A stretch of 64,000 nt of DNA, from the NCBI RefSeq assembly GCF_004359215.1, contig NC_090628.1, forward strand, positions 1,806,522-1,870,521, read 5' to 3'. The DNA comes from Bremia lactucae (taxonomy: Eukaryota; Oomycota; Peronosporomycetes; Peronosporales; Peronosporaceae). A model generated the notes under the pieces. The model saw nothing but the letters and a program-made list of their open reading frames with translations. It was not told the DNA's origin and searched no databases. This document shows, one piece after another, positions 51,494 to 62,523 of the stretch. The first letter of the stretch is position 1. Each line of letters starts with the position of its first letter. The translations under genes were made by a program, and so were the position numbers.

Positions 51494-53302
51494 ATGCGAC
51501 GCACCCTCTTCACGCGGCGGCCTATTGCCTTGCAGTCTCCACGCAACAGAATGCTGACGACAAAACGATCCAAACGTATTCTTTTGATTGACATTCCTGA
51601 GCATGTTTCTGAGGTTTCATGCGCTCAGGTGCTCGTTCAGCGTGGCCATACGGTCGACCAAGTTCGTGCCGTTTCGGATGAGTATCTGACATCAGTAGTA
51701 AAAAATTATGACGCGCTAATAGCAGCGCCTGGAACGAAGCTGTCAAGCAACTTGTTAAGCGTGGGTACCAAGCATAAGCTGCAATTGGTCGCTGTGCCTG
51801 CCGCCTCAATTCCCAGCGAGGATATTGATCTAATGGAGGCCACGAATCAGGGTATAATGCTTCTGCAGCTTGATTCTAAACAGGTAGGTGACCGCTCGTC
51901 TGTCGAAGCTGAATACGGCCTCAGTCTTCTGATTGAATTAGCGCGACATCTGCCACGTAGTATGGCCTATATGCGCTCAAGCGAACCGTTGGATCGGCAG
52001 CATCTCGTCGGCACAGAACTGGCGGGGAAGATTCTGGGAGTTGTAGGCATTGGACAAGCTGGACGGCGTGTAGTCGACATCGCACGTACCCTTGGTCTGC
52101 AGATCTATGGCTTTGACCCAAATGTGAACCAGGAAGCAGCCGATCTCATGGGAGTAAAGTGTGTTTCCTTGGACACCCTGTATCATACTTGTGACTTCAT
52201 AACTTTTCACGCTCCGTTGACGGCGCGGACCCGTGGCATGTTTGGAGACGAGGCATTGGAAAAGTGCAAAGCAGGCGTTAAAATTGTGTCTGTGGCAGAA
52301 TATCGAGGTAGCCATGGGCTGCTAAACGAGAAGACGCTTTTGCGAGGCCTAGAGTCAGGGAAGATTGGAGGCGTGGCATTAGATATACTTCAATCGGTAG
52401 AATTGACGGAAAACGTGGAATTGTCGCCAGCGTGGTCCAAGCTAATGAAGCAAAAAAACGTCATAATCCGTGCCCATGAAGACGGTGCGGCATCCGACAA
52501 CATACTGCTAAGTCGCAAATACCGTCTGTTGGCGGAGAACGTCGGCGATGCCCTGGCTCAGCGATACTACCGTGGTGTAGCTAACGGTGTATTCATGCCA
52601 CTGACGTTGCAACCGGAGATGAAGCCATTTCTGGACCTGAGTGTGTCCCTTGGCCGTTTTGTGCACCAACTCACGCTGTCAGCCGACCCGAAGGATCAGA
52701 TCACCAAGATTTATATTGCTACGTCGGGGGGATTACAAATTGACATTACTACACCAAAGGCTCGCCAGGCTATTCAAAACTCGCTTTTAAAAGGCATGCT
52801 TGAAAGCATGGAAAAAAACAAAGAAAACGGAGGACAACTCCGAATTAGTTTGCTAAATTCGTCATTGTTAACGATGGCTAACGGCATTGACGTGCGCCAA
52901 GGTGATTTAGAAAGTGATTCGGCGGCTGCGCGCCGCAACTTAAAGAATTGCTTAACTGTTGTCGTTGAGACAAAGAGCAAAGACCGCCTCGTTGTGAAGG
53001 GTAGTGTATTTGGTGAGGACCCACGAATCGTGCACGTGGATGGATACTCGGATTTTCCTGCCTTTCGTCCAAAAGGCAACATATTGGTATTTAACAATGA
53101 CGATGTTCCAGGAGCAATCGCCGGCATTCTAAGTGAGCTGTCCAAGGCGAAAATTAACATTGCTTATTTCGGCCTTGCTCGCCAGAGCAACGTAAAGTAT
53201 CCTCTTGGTATTCTCGCGCTCGATTCAATGCCTTCTACTGAGACTATAAACGTTCTTAAGGATTTAACGAGCGTGCACAGCGTTCGCATCGCACGACTTT
53301 AA
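51494..53302 (+). CDS. D-3-phosphoglycerate dehydrogenase-like protein with ACT domain
   Basis: 602 residues, single exon, 169 bp downstream of the PHD gene. The Arg-rich N-terminus (MRRTLFTRRPIALQSPRNR) may be a mitochondrial presequence. The fold follows the long-form PGDH: substrate domain, nucleotide-binding domain with GVVGIGQAG and an acidic residue in YGFDPN, intervening region, and a C-terminal ACT-type domain (VFNNDDVPGAIAGILSELSKAKIN). PGDH oxidises 3-phosphoglycerate with NAD, the first step of serine synthesis. The usual catalytic Arg (YRG) and His (AHEDGA) can be placed, but the surrounding motifs are changed, the TPNGN-type loop is replaced by LLQLDSK, and the catalytic Glu is not at its usual spacing. 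It may be a diverged paralogue with altered activity. Confidence 0.85.
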   Translation: MRRTLFTRRPIALQSPRNRMLTTKRSKRILLIDIPEHVSEVSCAQVLVQRGHTVDQVRAVSDEYLTSVVKNYDALIAAPGTKLSSNLLSVGTKHKLQLVAVPAASIPSEDIDLMEATNQGIMLLQLDSKQVGDRSSVEAEYGLSLLIELARHLPRSMAYMRSSEPLDRQHLVGTELAGKILGVVGIGQAGRRVVDIARTLGLQIYGFDPNVNQEAADLMGVKCVSLDTLYHTCDFITFHAPLTARTRGMFGDEALEKCKAGVKIVSVAEYRGSHGLLNEKTLLRGLESGKIGGVALDILQSVELTENVELSPAWSKLMKQKNVIIRAHEDGAASDNILLSRKYRLLAENVGDALAQRYYRGVANGVFMPLTLQPEMKPFLDLSVSLGRFVHQLTLSADPKDQITKIYIATSGGLQIDITTPKARQAIQNSLLKGMLESMEKNKENGGQLRISLLNSSLLTMANGIDVRQGDLESDSAAARRNLKNCLTVVVETKSKDRLVVKGSVFGEDPRIVHVDGYSDFPAFRPKGNILVFNNDDVPGAIAGILSELSKAKINIAYFGLARQSNVKYPLGILALDSMPSTETINVLKDLTSVHSVRIARL

Positions 53303-53455
53303 GGACAAGTTAGAAACTGCCTTTAATCTACCAAGTGCATTAGACAACTACCTGTACTGCGTCAGCTGCGCAAGACAATCGACTTTAATTTCATTAGGAA
53401 TCGCCGTTATTAAGAGTGGTTGCGAATAATTGTTCAATTTTTCTCTCGAGTGATG

Positions 53456-55073
53456 CTACGTATTGATTTTTTTGTCAGTTGAAGTCTGGAGGAATCGCTT
53501 CATCGTGTTGTACAGCAACGGACTCATAGACTCCATTTCCTCCTAATTATGAGACATAGTACTATCGTAAGCATCTTAAAGCCGATATTATACCACGGTA
53601 ACTGAACTTACCTCATAACAGTACATCATTACCGACATTGAGGCTGAAAACAGAACAACTTCGGCATATTTAAAGCCAAAGCAGACTTGACGGTCTTGCA
53701 GGATCATTGCCAAGCTGTCAATAGCGCGTGGCAGCACATACAAGGCTAATTCTGTGCACAACAAAGCGAGGTTACGGATGAGCTTCACATCTTTCTGACA
53801 GAATGCCTAAAAATACAAAAATACCAGATCGTCGGCTTTTTGGCTCTAAAAGAATTGTTATTGAAGCTCCGAATCCCGCCAAATAATAAAAGAACCGGTG
53901 GTCTGCGCTGACGACGCGGCGATGTAAGCACACAAGGGACAAATAGAGAGTCACATATGACGCTAAGAAGCAGTTGGATCGAATTGCGCCGAACGTAGAT
54001 TGCGCCAGAGTTTCGAAGGGCTTTCGTAGAAAGCGCTCGAAATGGATGACCATATTTGGCACAATAAACAGCGACAAGTACAGCGGAAAAGTCTTTTGAA
54101 AAGCACGCTTAAAGCACAAAAGCGCTCCAACCAAGCACGAGTCGGCATTTGCGTGCACAAGCCTGCATGAAACGATGTCTGTTGGCAGCGGCAGCGCTCT
54201 AGGGATCCCCGGCTTTCGATCCATCAGCTTTTGAAAAGTCGCAGCGCTAACGGGATCTCCACGATTTACATTGTGCACCATTTCAAGAGTTTCCGGCTCG
54301 ACCGGACCTGTCCGCTGAATAAAGTCAAAATAATCCGAGGGTAGCGTTGACGGCCTCATGATATATGCGTACATGACCTGCGCACACGATAGGGCAAACA
54401 GTAACGCGTCGCCGTATTGCCAGTCACTACCCCAGAAGTGCCATCGTTTTTGTCGTTTTGCAGTGTTATATCCACACTGTAGTGCTCTTGTAAGGGCATA
54501 AAGCGCGAACGATCGACGTCTTTTTGGGTCCATGAAACCTAGCGCAAGAGCAGCAATGGCTCCAGACCCTGAGGCCGCAATCTTCTTTAGCTCCCCCTCG
54601 TCTCTAAGCTGCTTTATAGGAACAATTCGCCGTAACAGCAACGGTAGCAGTGCCTTCAGTCCTTTGTAACCACCCGTGAACCACCCTAGAAAGAGGCCGA
54701 GCCGCACAGCGTCTACGCGAAAGTTTAGGTACTTTTCGTCCAGCAATTGCGGCAGATTAGCTGCTGCCTTCCAGTCGCGTCGTTGCAAAAATTTTAGCAG
54801 ACGCAGTAAGACTGCAATACCAGCGCGTGTATTGTAAGCGAGCAAGAAGTTGCTTTTGCCTAGTCGCAGTGCCTCCAGCAGCTCCAGGCCGAGCGTGTTG
54901 TTTTTTTTACCACCCATTTGCTCCTCGCTCGCCAAGGCGCGCACCGCCAACTGCTCAAATTCAGGAGCATCATTTTCCTCTACAGTGGAGGCGAAAAGAC
55001 TAATGTCTGATGCTGTTACGTGAAGTGTTGACGGCACATGCGGAGGCAACGACGTTGGAAACGACGACACCAT
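53456..55073 (-). CDS. TMEM135: TMEM135-like peroxisomal/mitochondrial membrane protein, three exons
   Basis: Exons 55073-53825, 53751-53612 and 53542-53456; introns 53752-53824 (73 bp, GTATTT...TGCACAG) and 53543-53611 (69 bp, GTAAGT...AATTAG). Spliced protein is 491 residues. The first splice creates KSRRSELALYVLPRAIDS, a family signature, and the second joins MYCYE to EEMESMSPLLYNTMKRFL, the usual C-terminus. The region around 310-345 carries HANADSCL...FPLYLSLFIVP, the Cys-rich N-terminal-type block of TMEM135. Several hydrophobic segments fit a multi-pass membrane protein. TMEM135 is linked to peroxisome lipid metabolism and mitochondrial dynamics in animals; its role in oomycetes is unknown. 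Confidence 0.88.
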
Positions 55074-55371
55074 GAAATTAGCCTTTAATTAAGAAATGAT
55101 CCGCCTGAAGATATCGACTAGGCGTATAGGTAACAATTTTCGATTTAACGTTTTGCTTTTCCATATTCGGCATGAATAAGGTTCATCAAAATTCCTTAAC
55201 GGAAGGAAGAGCGTGATGTGAATGCTTGGCGCGACACAAAGGCATAGCGTGAAAATTAGTACAGCAAGCATAATAAACTTATACTGTAGGACCTGATTGT
55301 TAGTCTAAAGCTGAAATTGCTATAAGTGGCTGTGACAAGACACACACTACTAAATAAGCTCTTATAATTTA

Positions 55372-55404
55372 TTTATGGCCGCGGCTATGGCCACAGACAC
55401 AACT
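55372..55404. repeat. Terminal motif of the Mutator-like element
   Basis: GGCCGCGGCTATGGCCACAG is shared with the outer end of the element at 28412. It is followed directly by the family A LTR. The rest of the element is not seen here. Confidence 0.6.
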
Positions 55405-55806
55405 TGTAACGGGGTGTATCGTTACATGTTATTAACACTTAAAGGTTGCTAATTAATATATTATCTAAAAGGTAGATAATATCTGGAGGATATTACTTAA
55501 TATAGTAATATTCAGAATTCTTAAGGTACAGACCATTATACCTATTTATTCCGCAGACTAATCAGAATTCATTTACATGTTTAGTGTTAGATTATAATTA
55601 AATTAGACTTTACAAAGATAGAACAAGAGACACTTAATTATATTTACTACAGTTTTCATTTTACCCTCTTAAAGCTAGTTGCCTTAAAGAGAAAATTTCC
55701 TCTGCACGTAGTAGTGTACGTGAAATAACGTAGGGCACCACTCGCAACTGAAGCAGTGTGAAGTGGACTTGTACTGAAGCAGTACAAGTCGTAGTGCCCC
55801 GTTACA
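55405..55806 (+). repeat. Complete solo LTR, family A
   Basis: 402 bp, from TGTAACGGGGTGTATCG to GTAGTGCCCCGTTACA; the first and last 10 bases are perfect inverted repeats. No internal element and no obvious target-site duplication (flanks CAACT / ATTGG). It is the reference copy for the fragments at 25.0, 28.0 and 29.2 kb. Confidence 0.85.
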
Positions 55807-56305
55807 ATTGGCGTCGAGAGCACCATATCATTTTCGCAGCAATTTCGTTCTGCAATTTTTCCCAATTATCTAAAACGCCGGTTTCGCAAACTGACTTACA
55901 CCAGTATTTTCAAAAAGGTATTCTATGAATTTAAAATGTCAACTTTTGCATTATTCTGAATAGCCCGTGAACAACTCAAATCAATAATCAGTAGATATTC
56001 GACAGATAATATTCGCTCAGCTGTTAACAAGATCGTCGTTATCGGTTGGTTTTATAAGATAAGAGCGTCTTAACAATAAAATCGCTGGCATACAAACAGC
56101 AGCTTTAACACGACAATTTTTTTTTACATTTGTCTTCGGTGTTATCTTGCCTTCTTCATGAAAGAATCGCCCTTAGATCGAGTAACCTGATCTGAGGATA
56201 TAGTGTTACAAGTTGCACTAATTTTTTTCAGAACCTAAATAAATAAGTAGGGGACAATACACGAATTGACTGCCACAGAACCTTCGGTTTAAATGGCTCT
56301 TGCCA
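55807..56305. other. Intergenic AT-rich sequence
   Basis: No gene, repeat or structured element recognised. Confidence 0.4.
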
Positions 56306-56491
56306 TCAATATTTTGGCTTCCTGCCTCTGACATCATAGTCAGCAGCCCAGTCACAATAAGCTATGATTGAGTGGTCGATCGTCATCGTTAAAATTTGAT
56401 AGCATAACCTCCAGTTCCATTCTTGAAACGGATCCATAAAATCCTTTAAAGTGGCTCCAAATATCTTTTTGCAACTGGTGGCGGCTGTCAT
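56306..56491 (-). CDS. Small ORF, 61 aa, unassigned
   Basis: ATG-initiated minus frame with protein-like composition: KKIFGATLKDFMDPFQEWNW, then an aliphatic stretch (YQILTMTIDHSIIAY) and a basic end. The frame is open upstream to a possible splice acceptor (TTATAACGATTTCAG) near 56529, so it could be the last exon of a gene. Family not recognised. Divergent from the PMP3 gene. Confidence 0.3.
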   Translation of the reverse strand: MTAATSCKKIFGATLKDFMDPFQEWNWRLCYQILTMTIDHSIIAYCDWAADYDVRGRKPKY

Positions 56492-56631
56492 AGCGCCCGC
56501 CGATTGGGTCGCGAAATTTTGAAACTGAAATCGTTATAAGTTACATGATTAAATTGACCAATCAATAAACACCATGGATTAGTCTTCGTTTCTAAAATTT
56601 AAGCCATAATTCAATTAAGCAGATTCGCAAG

Positions 56632-56867
56632 ATGGCGATTACTTGCGGTGACATTCCTCGACTGATTTGCTCTGTCATCATTCCTCCCGTCGGTGTTTTT
56701 TTCCAGGTTGGCTGCACCAAGGATCTAGCCATAAATTGCTTGCTTACTCTTCTCGGGTATGCATCCGTCCTCATTTGTCGTGTCATGCCCCTTTACATAA
56801 TGCTTCTTCTGTTGATAGATACATCCCCGGTGTTATTCACGCCGTTTACATTTTGATTAAGGAGTAG
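56632..56867 (+). CDS. PMP3: PMP3/UPF0057 small hydrophobic membrane protein, two exons
   Basis: Exons 56632-56756 and 56819-56867; a 62-bp intron (GTATGC...TTGATAG) splits a Gly codon. Spliced protein is 57 residues with two hydrophobic segments. It matches the UPF0057 pattern: ITCGDIPRLICSVIIPPVG, the VGC turn, then INCLLTLLGYIPGVIHAVYI and a basic C-terminal end. PMP3-type proteolipids sit in the plasma membrane and affect membrane potential and salt tolerance. Without splicing the frame runs on for about 30 unrelated residues. Confidence 0.93.
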
Positions 56868-57648
56868 AAGGCTGCTCAGGGAGGACGCTGTGTCTTAAAC
56901 TTCCATGTGTGCGATAAAGAGCCTCTGGGCGTCGTCCTACATGGTGGAGCTATCAGGGTGATGTGGTGAGACAACGTTTGATTATTGGAGATGCGCTAGA
57001 ATCGCAGATGCTTGTCGACAAAGAGAGCATAGCTAGGACTGCAAAGTGGAAGGCTTGACATTTAAGAAACTTTTTAATATAACGATATTTTGCTGTTGCA
57101 ACGACAAGTAAAACTTCTGTTGTCTAAAAAGTATAAATTTGAAGCGTAGATTAAAAGTGCGAAAGGCGACCACTAACATCCACGATTTTTTTAAAATTGG
57201 TGATCGTAACGGAGTCGCCCTGCTTATCAGCACTCCGTAACCTGGCAACTTTGACAGCTGCAAATCATGAGAATGTCATTACACCGATTTTCGCCTTCGT
57301 CATATTTCCTTACGAAAGTTATACGCTATTTTGCAAATCAAGTTGAGCTAATCCAGTAACAGTCCATCTGCATCTCCAATATTGCACGTACGATTAGACC
57401 ATTCCATGTATTGCGAAATGAACAGCAAATCGTAGTGGAATAGCGCTTTCTGTGACTTATTCGCAAATGCCACACACGTCTAGGCCCTTTACCCATAGGC
57501 TTACCCACGACTCGAGCCGCAGCCGAATGAATTTTATGCTATCAAAAGTAGGAAGCTCTTGCTGGAGGTTTTTAAAAGAGGACAATGCAAAAAATCATAA
57601 GAAATTGGCAACAAATTAAGTATTTCAGTCTTCGGCGCCGCTATGCTA
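56868..57648. other. PMP3 downstream flank
   Basis: Probably 3' UTR followed by intergenic DNA. No ORF with coding features. Confidence 0.35.
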
Positions 57649-59628
57649 CAGTAGATACTGTCTAACTTAATAATTCTAGGGCGCCTATTTATTTAATAAT
57701 TAAGAGAGGGTACAAGTTTAGATAGGTGTAATTCTTACAAATAAATAATTATTTCGCTTTTTTGAAGGATATTGGTTATAAAAGAAAGGCCTCTTCCCCC
57801 AATTCCATAAGAACAACTCAGCAGCACATAGTCAAGGCCTCTAAGAGGAGCAAGCCACACCACAATGACGGACGATGTCCGTGTGGCTCTCTGCAAATAT
57901 CACGCAGAGAATCCCGCACTGACTCAAGCTCAGCTTGTCGATAGGCTTCAGGAAAATTATCAGCTGAGATTCAGCCAGGCGACGGTCTCCAACTCACTGA
58001 AGAGGAAGGCAGACCTTCTTCGGCTTTCAGAGGACAGCAACATGAGTGCCATCGCCAGTGTGCAATAAGTATTTACTGATAGAATCAGCTCTGCTAGCTT
58101 GATTCACTGCCCACCAGGATTGCATCAATCTTAGCAGAGATCTTGTCCGTGAACATGCAGAGCGTATTCTGGACCGTCTTCGTCCAGGATATGAGCCATT
58201 CCAGTTTTCTAATGGATGGCTGGAATCCTTTATCGCCGCTTCGGAGAGAGCGGCTCGGTGGACATGGTTGCTGTGAAGGACACACTTCCTCCACTACATG
58301 AGGTCCTCAATCAGTATGATTGGAAGGAAATCTACAACATGGATGAGACGGGCTTGTTCTATCGGATGCAGGTAAACACTCTGCAAAGGACATCAAATAT
58401 AATTTTATCTGGTGGCCAATGCACATTTTCTGTTTCAGGCTGACAATTCGCTTGCAACACGGCAGCTGGAGCGGCGGTAAAAAACCAAGAACGGATAACT
58501 GTGGCTGTCTGCTGCAATGGTGATGGGTCCGACAAAATGCCCCTATGAATCATTGGCAAGTACACCACTCCTCGCTGCTTCCGCCATGTCAATCTCCAGA
58601 ACCTTGGCTGTCAGTATCGCAGCGACAAGAAGGCCTGGATGATAGAAATCACCTTCTTGGAGTGGCTGAGAGACTTCGATCGGAGGATGACAAACCGCAA
58701 GGTGCTGCTGGTCCTAAACAGCTGCAGTACACGCGTCCCGCTTGCTGATCTGCCGCAGCGAAACACACTTCGCAACTCGACAATCCAATACCTTCCGCCC
58801 AACATGACGTCAATGCTTCAGCCTTTTGACCAGGGAATCATCCGCAACCTCAAAGCGTACTTGAGCGCAGCTTTAACCGTATGCTCATTAAGGATCTCGA
58901 CAATGGTATCGTTGAGCCGGCAAAGATTAACATCCTTCATGCTATCCAGATGTCTGTCTCAGCATGGGCTAACGAATTTCGCACTAAGACCATTCACAAC
59001 TGTGTCCGGCTATTCTGTTCAGTCCTCGATGAGCAGTGTCTTGACCATGAAGTCATGGTGGAACTGGAACAGAAGATTGGACGCGTCAGGTATTCCAACC
59101 CGATGGACATCCGCAATCTGCAAGACTATCCTGCTGAGCGGATTGCCTCGTACATTCCAGATGTGGATGATATCATTGAGGACCACCTTCCGACTCAGCC
59201 TGAAGACGAGCAGGATGACAGCCAGGAACCCCTAAGATCACTGTCGTGGATGCTCAGAAAGCACTCTAGTTGCTTGAGACGTTCTGGCTGCAACAGGATG
59301 GCGATGCGTTGGATTTCCTCAAATCAGTACAGCAGATGAAGGACAGGGTTGGTGCAATTCGCACAAACCAAATGTTTCAGCCTGACATACGAGATTCCTT
59401 CAGACGTGTTTAGGTAGTGCTTAAGATAATTTTACAGTATCTGAATTCTTTCATCAAATAAGTATATGAATAATAAATTAATAAAAAATGGGACTCTCAA
59501 TTGCATTTAATAATTAAATTTCAGAGGTTTATCAAATTAATGTATGTGGCCGACCTTGGGACGGAGGTAAATTATTTATTTAAGGGGTTTAATATTCAGC
59601 ACAATATTATTTTAGACAGGTTCTACTG
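57649..59628 (+). mobile_element. pogo/Tigger-like DNA transposon with TA target duplication
   Basis: The left end CAGTAGATACTGTCTAA and the reverse complement of the right end CAGTAGAACCTGTCTAA match at 15 of 17 bases. Both ends are flanked by TA (57647-57648 and 59629-59630), the target duplication of Tc1/mariner-pogo elements. Length 1980 bp. The interior encodes a decayed CENP-B/DDE transposase. Confidence 0.9.
57750..59420 (+). pseudogene. pogo/Tigger transposase (CENP-B HTH + DDE_1), decayed
   Basis: Two DNA-binding helix-turn-helix regions come first: MTDDVRVALCKYHAENPALT through SQATVSNSLKRKADLL (57865-58010), then a second HTH with ERILDRLRPGYEPFQFSNGW (~58160-58230). The DDE region follows in mixed frames: YNMDETGLFYRMQ (first Asp, ~58340), VLLVLNSCSTRVPL (~58705, where the usual LDNxxxH second Asp appears as Asn), YLPPNMTSMLQPFDQGII (~58790) and an acidic tail to 59235. 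Several frameshifts. Oomycetes commonly carry such elements. Inactive here. Confidence 0.88.
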
Positions 59629-59910
59629 TACTACAGAGGCACTCAGTACCATGTAGATATTGGTAAGCGCAAATAATGTTGGAGCTGATTTTTTTTTGCT
59701 TTTTTGGTATTTAGAGTATTTCTGCACAATTTGCCTTCTATGAATTTGCATGTATGCATTTTTTACATGCTAGATAACTTTACGAATAGCTCTGTACATA
59801 TATTAGGTCGTGTACATCGTGGTCAATCTTATCTATCTGCTTAAGGATAATGAATGTAGTATCAAATTGCCAAGTGCAGGCATGAAATCTTAATAATGTT
59901 AAACCACTAA
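59629..59910. other. Intergenic
   Basis: No feature recognised between the pogo element and the next LTR. Confidence 0.4.
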
Positions 59911-60380
59911 TGTAACGGGGTTTTCCGTTCCACCTATATCATTTCCTTTAAAAGGAAATAAATAAGAAGTACAAATTCATGGGTTTTATTAATAATTTGA
60001 CTTACCAGTTTCAATATCACCAAATTTGGTAATATTGACGCAATAACACAATAGTGCGATGATTAGTTGATTTAACTTTGAATCAACCCCGCCAATCGTT
60101 TTAAGACACGATTGTGCGGTGAGCAAGTAGGCGCCATACATAGTTTGTTATTAATATAAAAAGTCAGTAACAGATAGAAGCTCATTACGTAGGAACTTTA
60201 TATATTAATACAGTTTTACTTTTCACTATTCTAAAACCCTTAAACAAACCTTTGGGAGCTAAGACTACTTAGCTTCCTGTAATCTTCCTCTGCACGTCGT
60301 ATACGAGAGTATCCGAGCCAACCCGCTTTCACTGTAATCAGTGTAAGTTGTCGAGTACTAGCAAAGAATGCCCCGTTACA
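59911..60380 (+). repeat. Complete family B LTR (5' LTR of element F)
   Basis: 470 bp, TGTAACGGGG to CCCCGTTACA with perfect 10-bp terminal inverted repeats. Two bases later comes the TGGTAGCAC primer-binding site (60383-60391). Confidence 0.85.
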
Positions 60381-60403
60381 CATGGTAGCACTTTGTTGTC
60401 CGT

Positions 60404-61420
60404 TCAACGACTCCATCTAACATGGACGTGTTGGATGAAGAAGGAGAAAGTTTTTAAGCCCCTCAAGAAGGTTATCACGCAACGCAAGAAAGGTTTGCTT
60501 GAATGGAGAGCTATCGGATGAATGAGTACGCTCGAAGGCAGGCCAGTCGTTGGCGCCATGCTGTTCACTCTGAACACAGATGAACAACATGCGGCCATAG
60601 CCGAGTTCAGGCAACACAAACTCGAAGTTGGAAGTGTTGAAACAGCAGCACAAACCACTAATGGGCCGACGCTTTCGCATCGACCCGAAACTGAAAGATA
60701 GAAATCTCTAAGTTTAAGGCAGCCGAAGGCGACCTTCTTTTGAGATGGCTCGTCGAATTGGACGACGCCATAACAGCTCGCCGTGTCTGTGATTATGCGA
60801 CCAAAGGGGAATTTGACATATCCAACTTAGCCGGACGTGCCAAATCTTGGGCCTTGGGGCTCAAGCTTCACGACCCATTAGTTTTTCGGTCGTATGAGGC
60901 CTTTACGACACAGCTCAGGCAAAAATTTGAGCTGTCACGTGCCAGATTCAGGGCTCGAGCCGAGCTCCTGGATTTGCAGCAGGGCAAGCGTGACCTTCAC
61001 GCTTATGCCCAACATGCATGATACCTGGTCAGTTGTATCGTGAGTCATCCAATTAATGAACAAACACAGGCAGGTGTTTTTATTAAAGGTCTTGCAGACG
61101 GTCCTGTCTAGTCCCACCTGTTCTGGCTCGAATTAAAGACACTTAATTAAGCAATCTATGTTGCGAAACAGGAGGACTTCAGCCTAAGACAGGCTTTCGT
61201 CCACTCCGGTGCTTATCGTCCTCCGAGATGACAGAGAACGGAGGTCCAAAACCTATGGATTTCTCGTATGTAGGGAGCGAGAAACCTCGCTCTTCATGTC
61301 ACAGAAGATTACAGTAATGTAATCCTGGTCAAAAAATGGGCCGCTACACTAATGAGTTTTTAAATGTTGATAACAATGATAGGCGTAGTGGCCCTCCACG
61401 TAAACGACAGCAGAGAAAGG
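60404..61420 (+). pseudogene. Gag remnant of element F
   Basis: Begins near MDVLDEEGE (60422) and carries KIEISKFKAAEGDLLLRWLV, AGRAKSWALGLKL, SYEAFTTQLRQKFELSR and LLDLQQGKRDLHAYAQH in one good frame (60740-61021), then a degraded tail to about 61420. Same family as the Gag of element C. No pol follows. Confidence 0.8.
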
Positions 61421-61816
61421 TTCTAATTAGCTAAAAAGACATAGCTACTAAAGGTTAATTCTAAGGCTTTAGAATTTAAAAAAAGTTAACCGATCATTAT
61501 ATATTAAGTTCCTACGTAACGATCTTCTATCTACTACCGACTTCATTATATTAATAACTTACTATGTATGGCGCTTACTTCCGCACCGCACAACCGTGTC
61601 GAGTGACGTTTAACGGGATTGATTTAAACTTACATCAACCCATCAATAGAAATGATGTCTTACAGCGTCAATATTACCAAATTTGTTTATATTGGAACTA
61701 AATGTAAAATGTAAAGAAGATCATAAATTTGTACTTCTCAATTTATTCCTTTTATCGATAAATGTTTTTTTTTTTTTTTTGTGAAATAATATTTATGTAA
61801 CGGGATACCCCGTTAA
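61421..61816 (-). repeat. Family B LTR in inverted orientation
   Basis: Reverse complement of a family B LTR: CTACGTAACGATCTTCTATC, TATGTATGGCGC, GTATTGACGC / GCGTCAATATTACCAAATTTG blocks, ending CCCCGTTAAA. It sits where a direct 3' LTR would be expected but is inverted relative to 59911-60380. A T16 run is at 61765-61780. Confidence 0.75.
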
Positions 61817-61888
61817 ATTTGCATGAACAACAGCTTTTGCGGCAACAATTGGCAAGAATCATCGAAACATATTTTAACGCTACGAAAT

Positions 61889-62523
61889 CTACGGCGGCCA
61901 GTATAATTTCGCAGTATGCTTTTGTTTTTTTCTAAGTTCTATTTTGCCATTAGTTTCTACGCTTTCTACTAGCTCTGCTGCGTAAGCTCGCTTCTCCTCT
62001 AGCGGCAATCTTGCCGCGACAATCGCAGCTTCGGAGCTTGCAAGCCGGCACCCCGGGGAAGAGGGAGCATCAGACGTCGTCGTATCTCGAAAAACTTCGA
62101 TGTCCCCAAGAAAAACTGAATGGAATACAATCGTAATCAAGTCGTTCTGTACGATAATGCTTTCGCTTGCAAATGTCTGGACGGGCACTCACAAATCCAA
62201 GGGCATTGTAATCTATACTTGGAACTTGTCAAATAATGCGTATTGCGCAAACTATGAATGCTTTTTGAAAGCGTTAAGCGTAAGCGAGGTAAAAAATGCA
62301 TCAAGTTTGTGTGCGTTTTCAAGGATGTCAAATTTTCATTCTGATTGGTAATTATTTGAAAAACTTAATCGCGGGATGCTGTCAATATTTCTTTTAAAGA
62401 ATTACTTACGTAAATTAAAGATTTGCCTGTGAAATCAATGAGCAATATTTTATCGTGTTGACAGCGAAAATCTATTGATCCTGTTTTCGGTGGACGACAA
62501 TTTACAATCCTCAAGTCACCATC
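61889..62523 (-). other. Possible exons of an unidentified gene
   Basis: 62523-62410 looks like a 38-codon internal exon on the minus strand: AG acceptor before GATGGTGAC, a frame reading DGDLRIVNCRPPKTGSIDFR and onwards to LLIDFTGKSLIY, and a GTAAGT donor. To the left, 62150-61889 is open to a stop with DIEVFRDTTTSDAPSSPG and a charged C-terminus (ELRKKQKHTAKLYWPP). The Asp/Gly-rich strands suggest a beta-propeller-like protein, but I cannot connect the exons or name the family. No 5' part is seen upstream of 62523. Confidence 0.35.
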
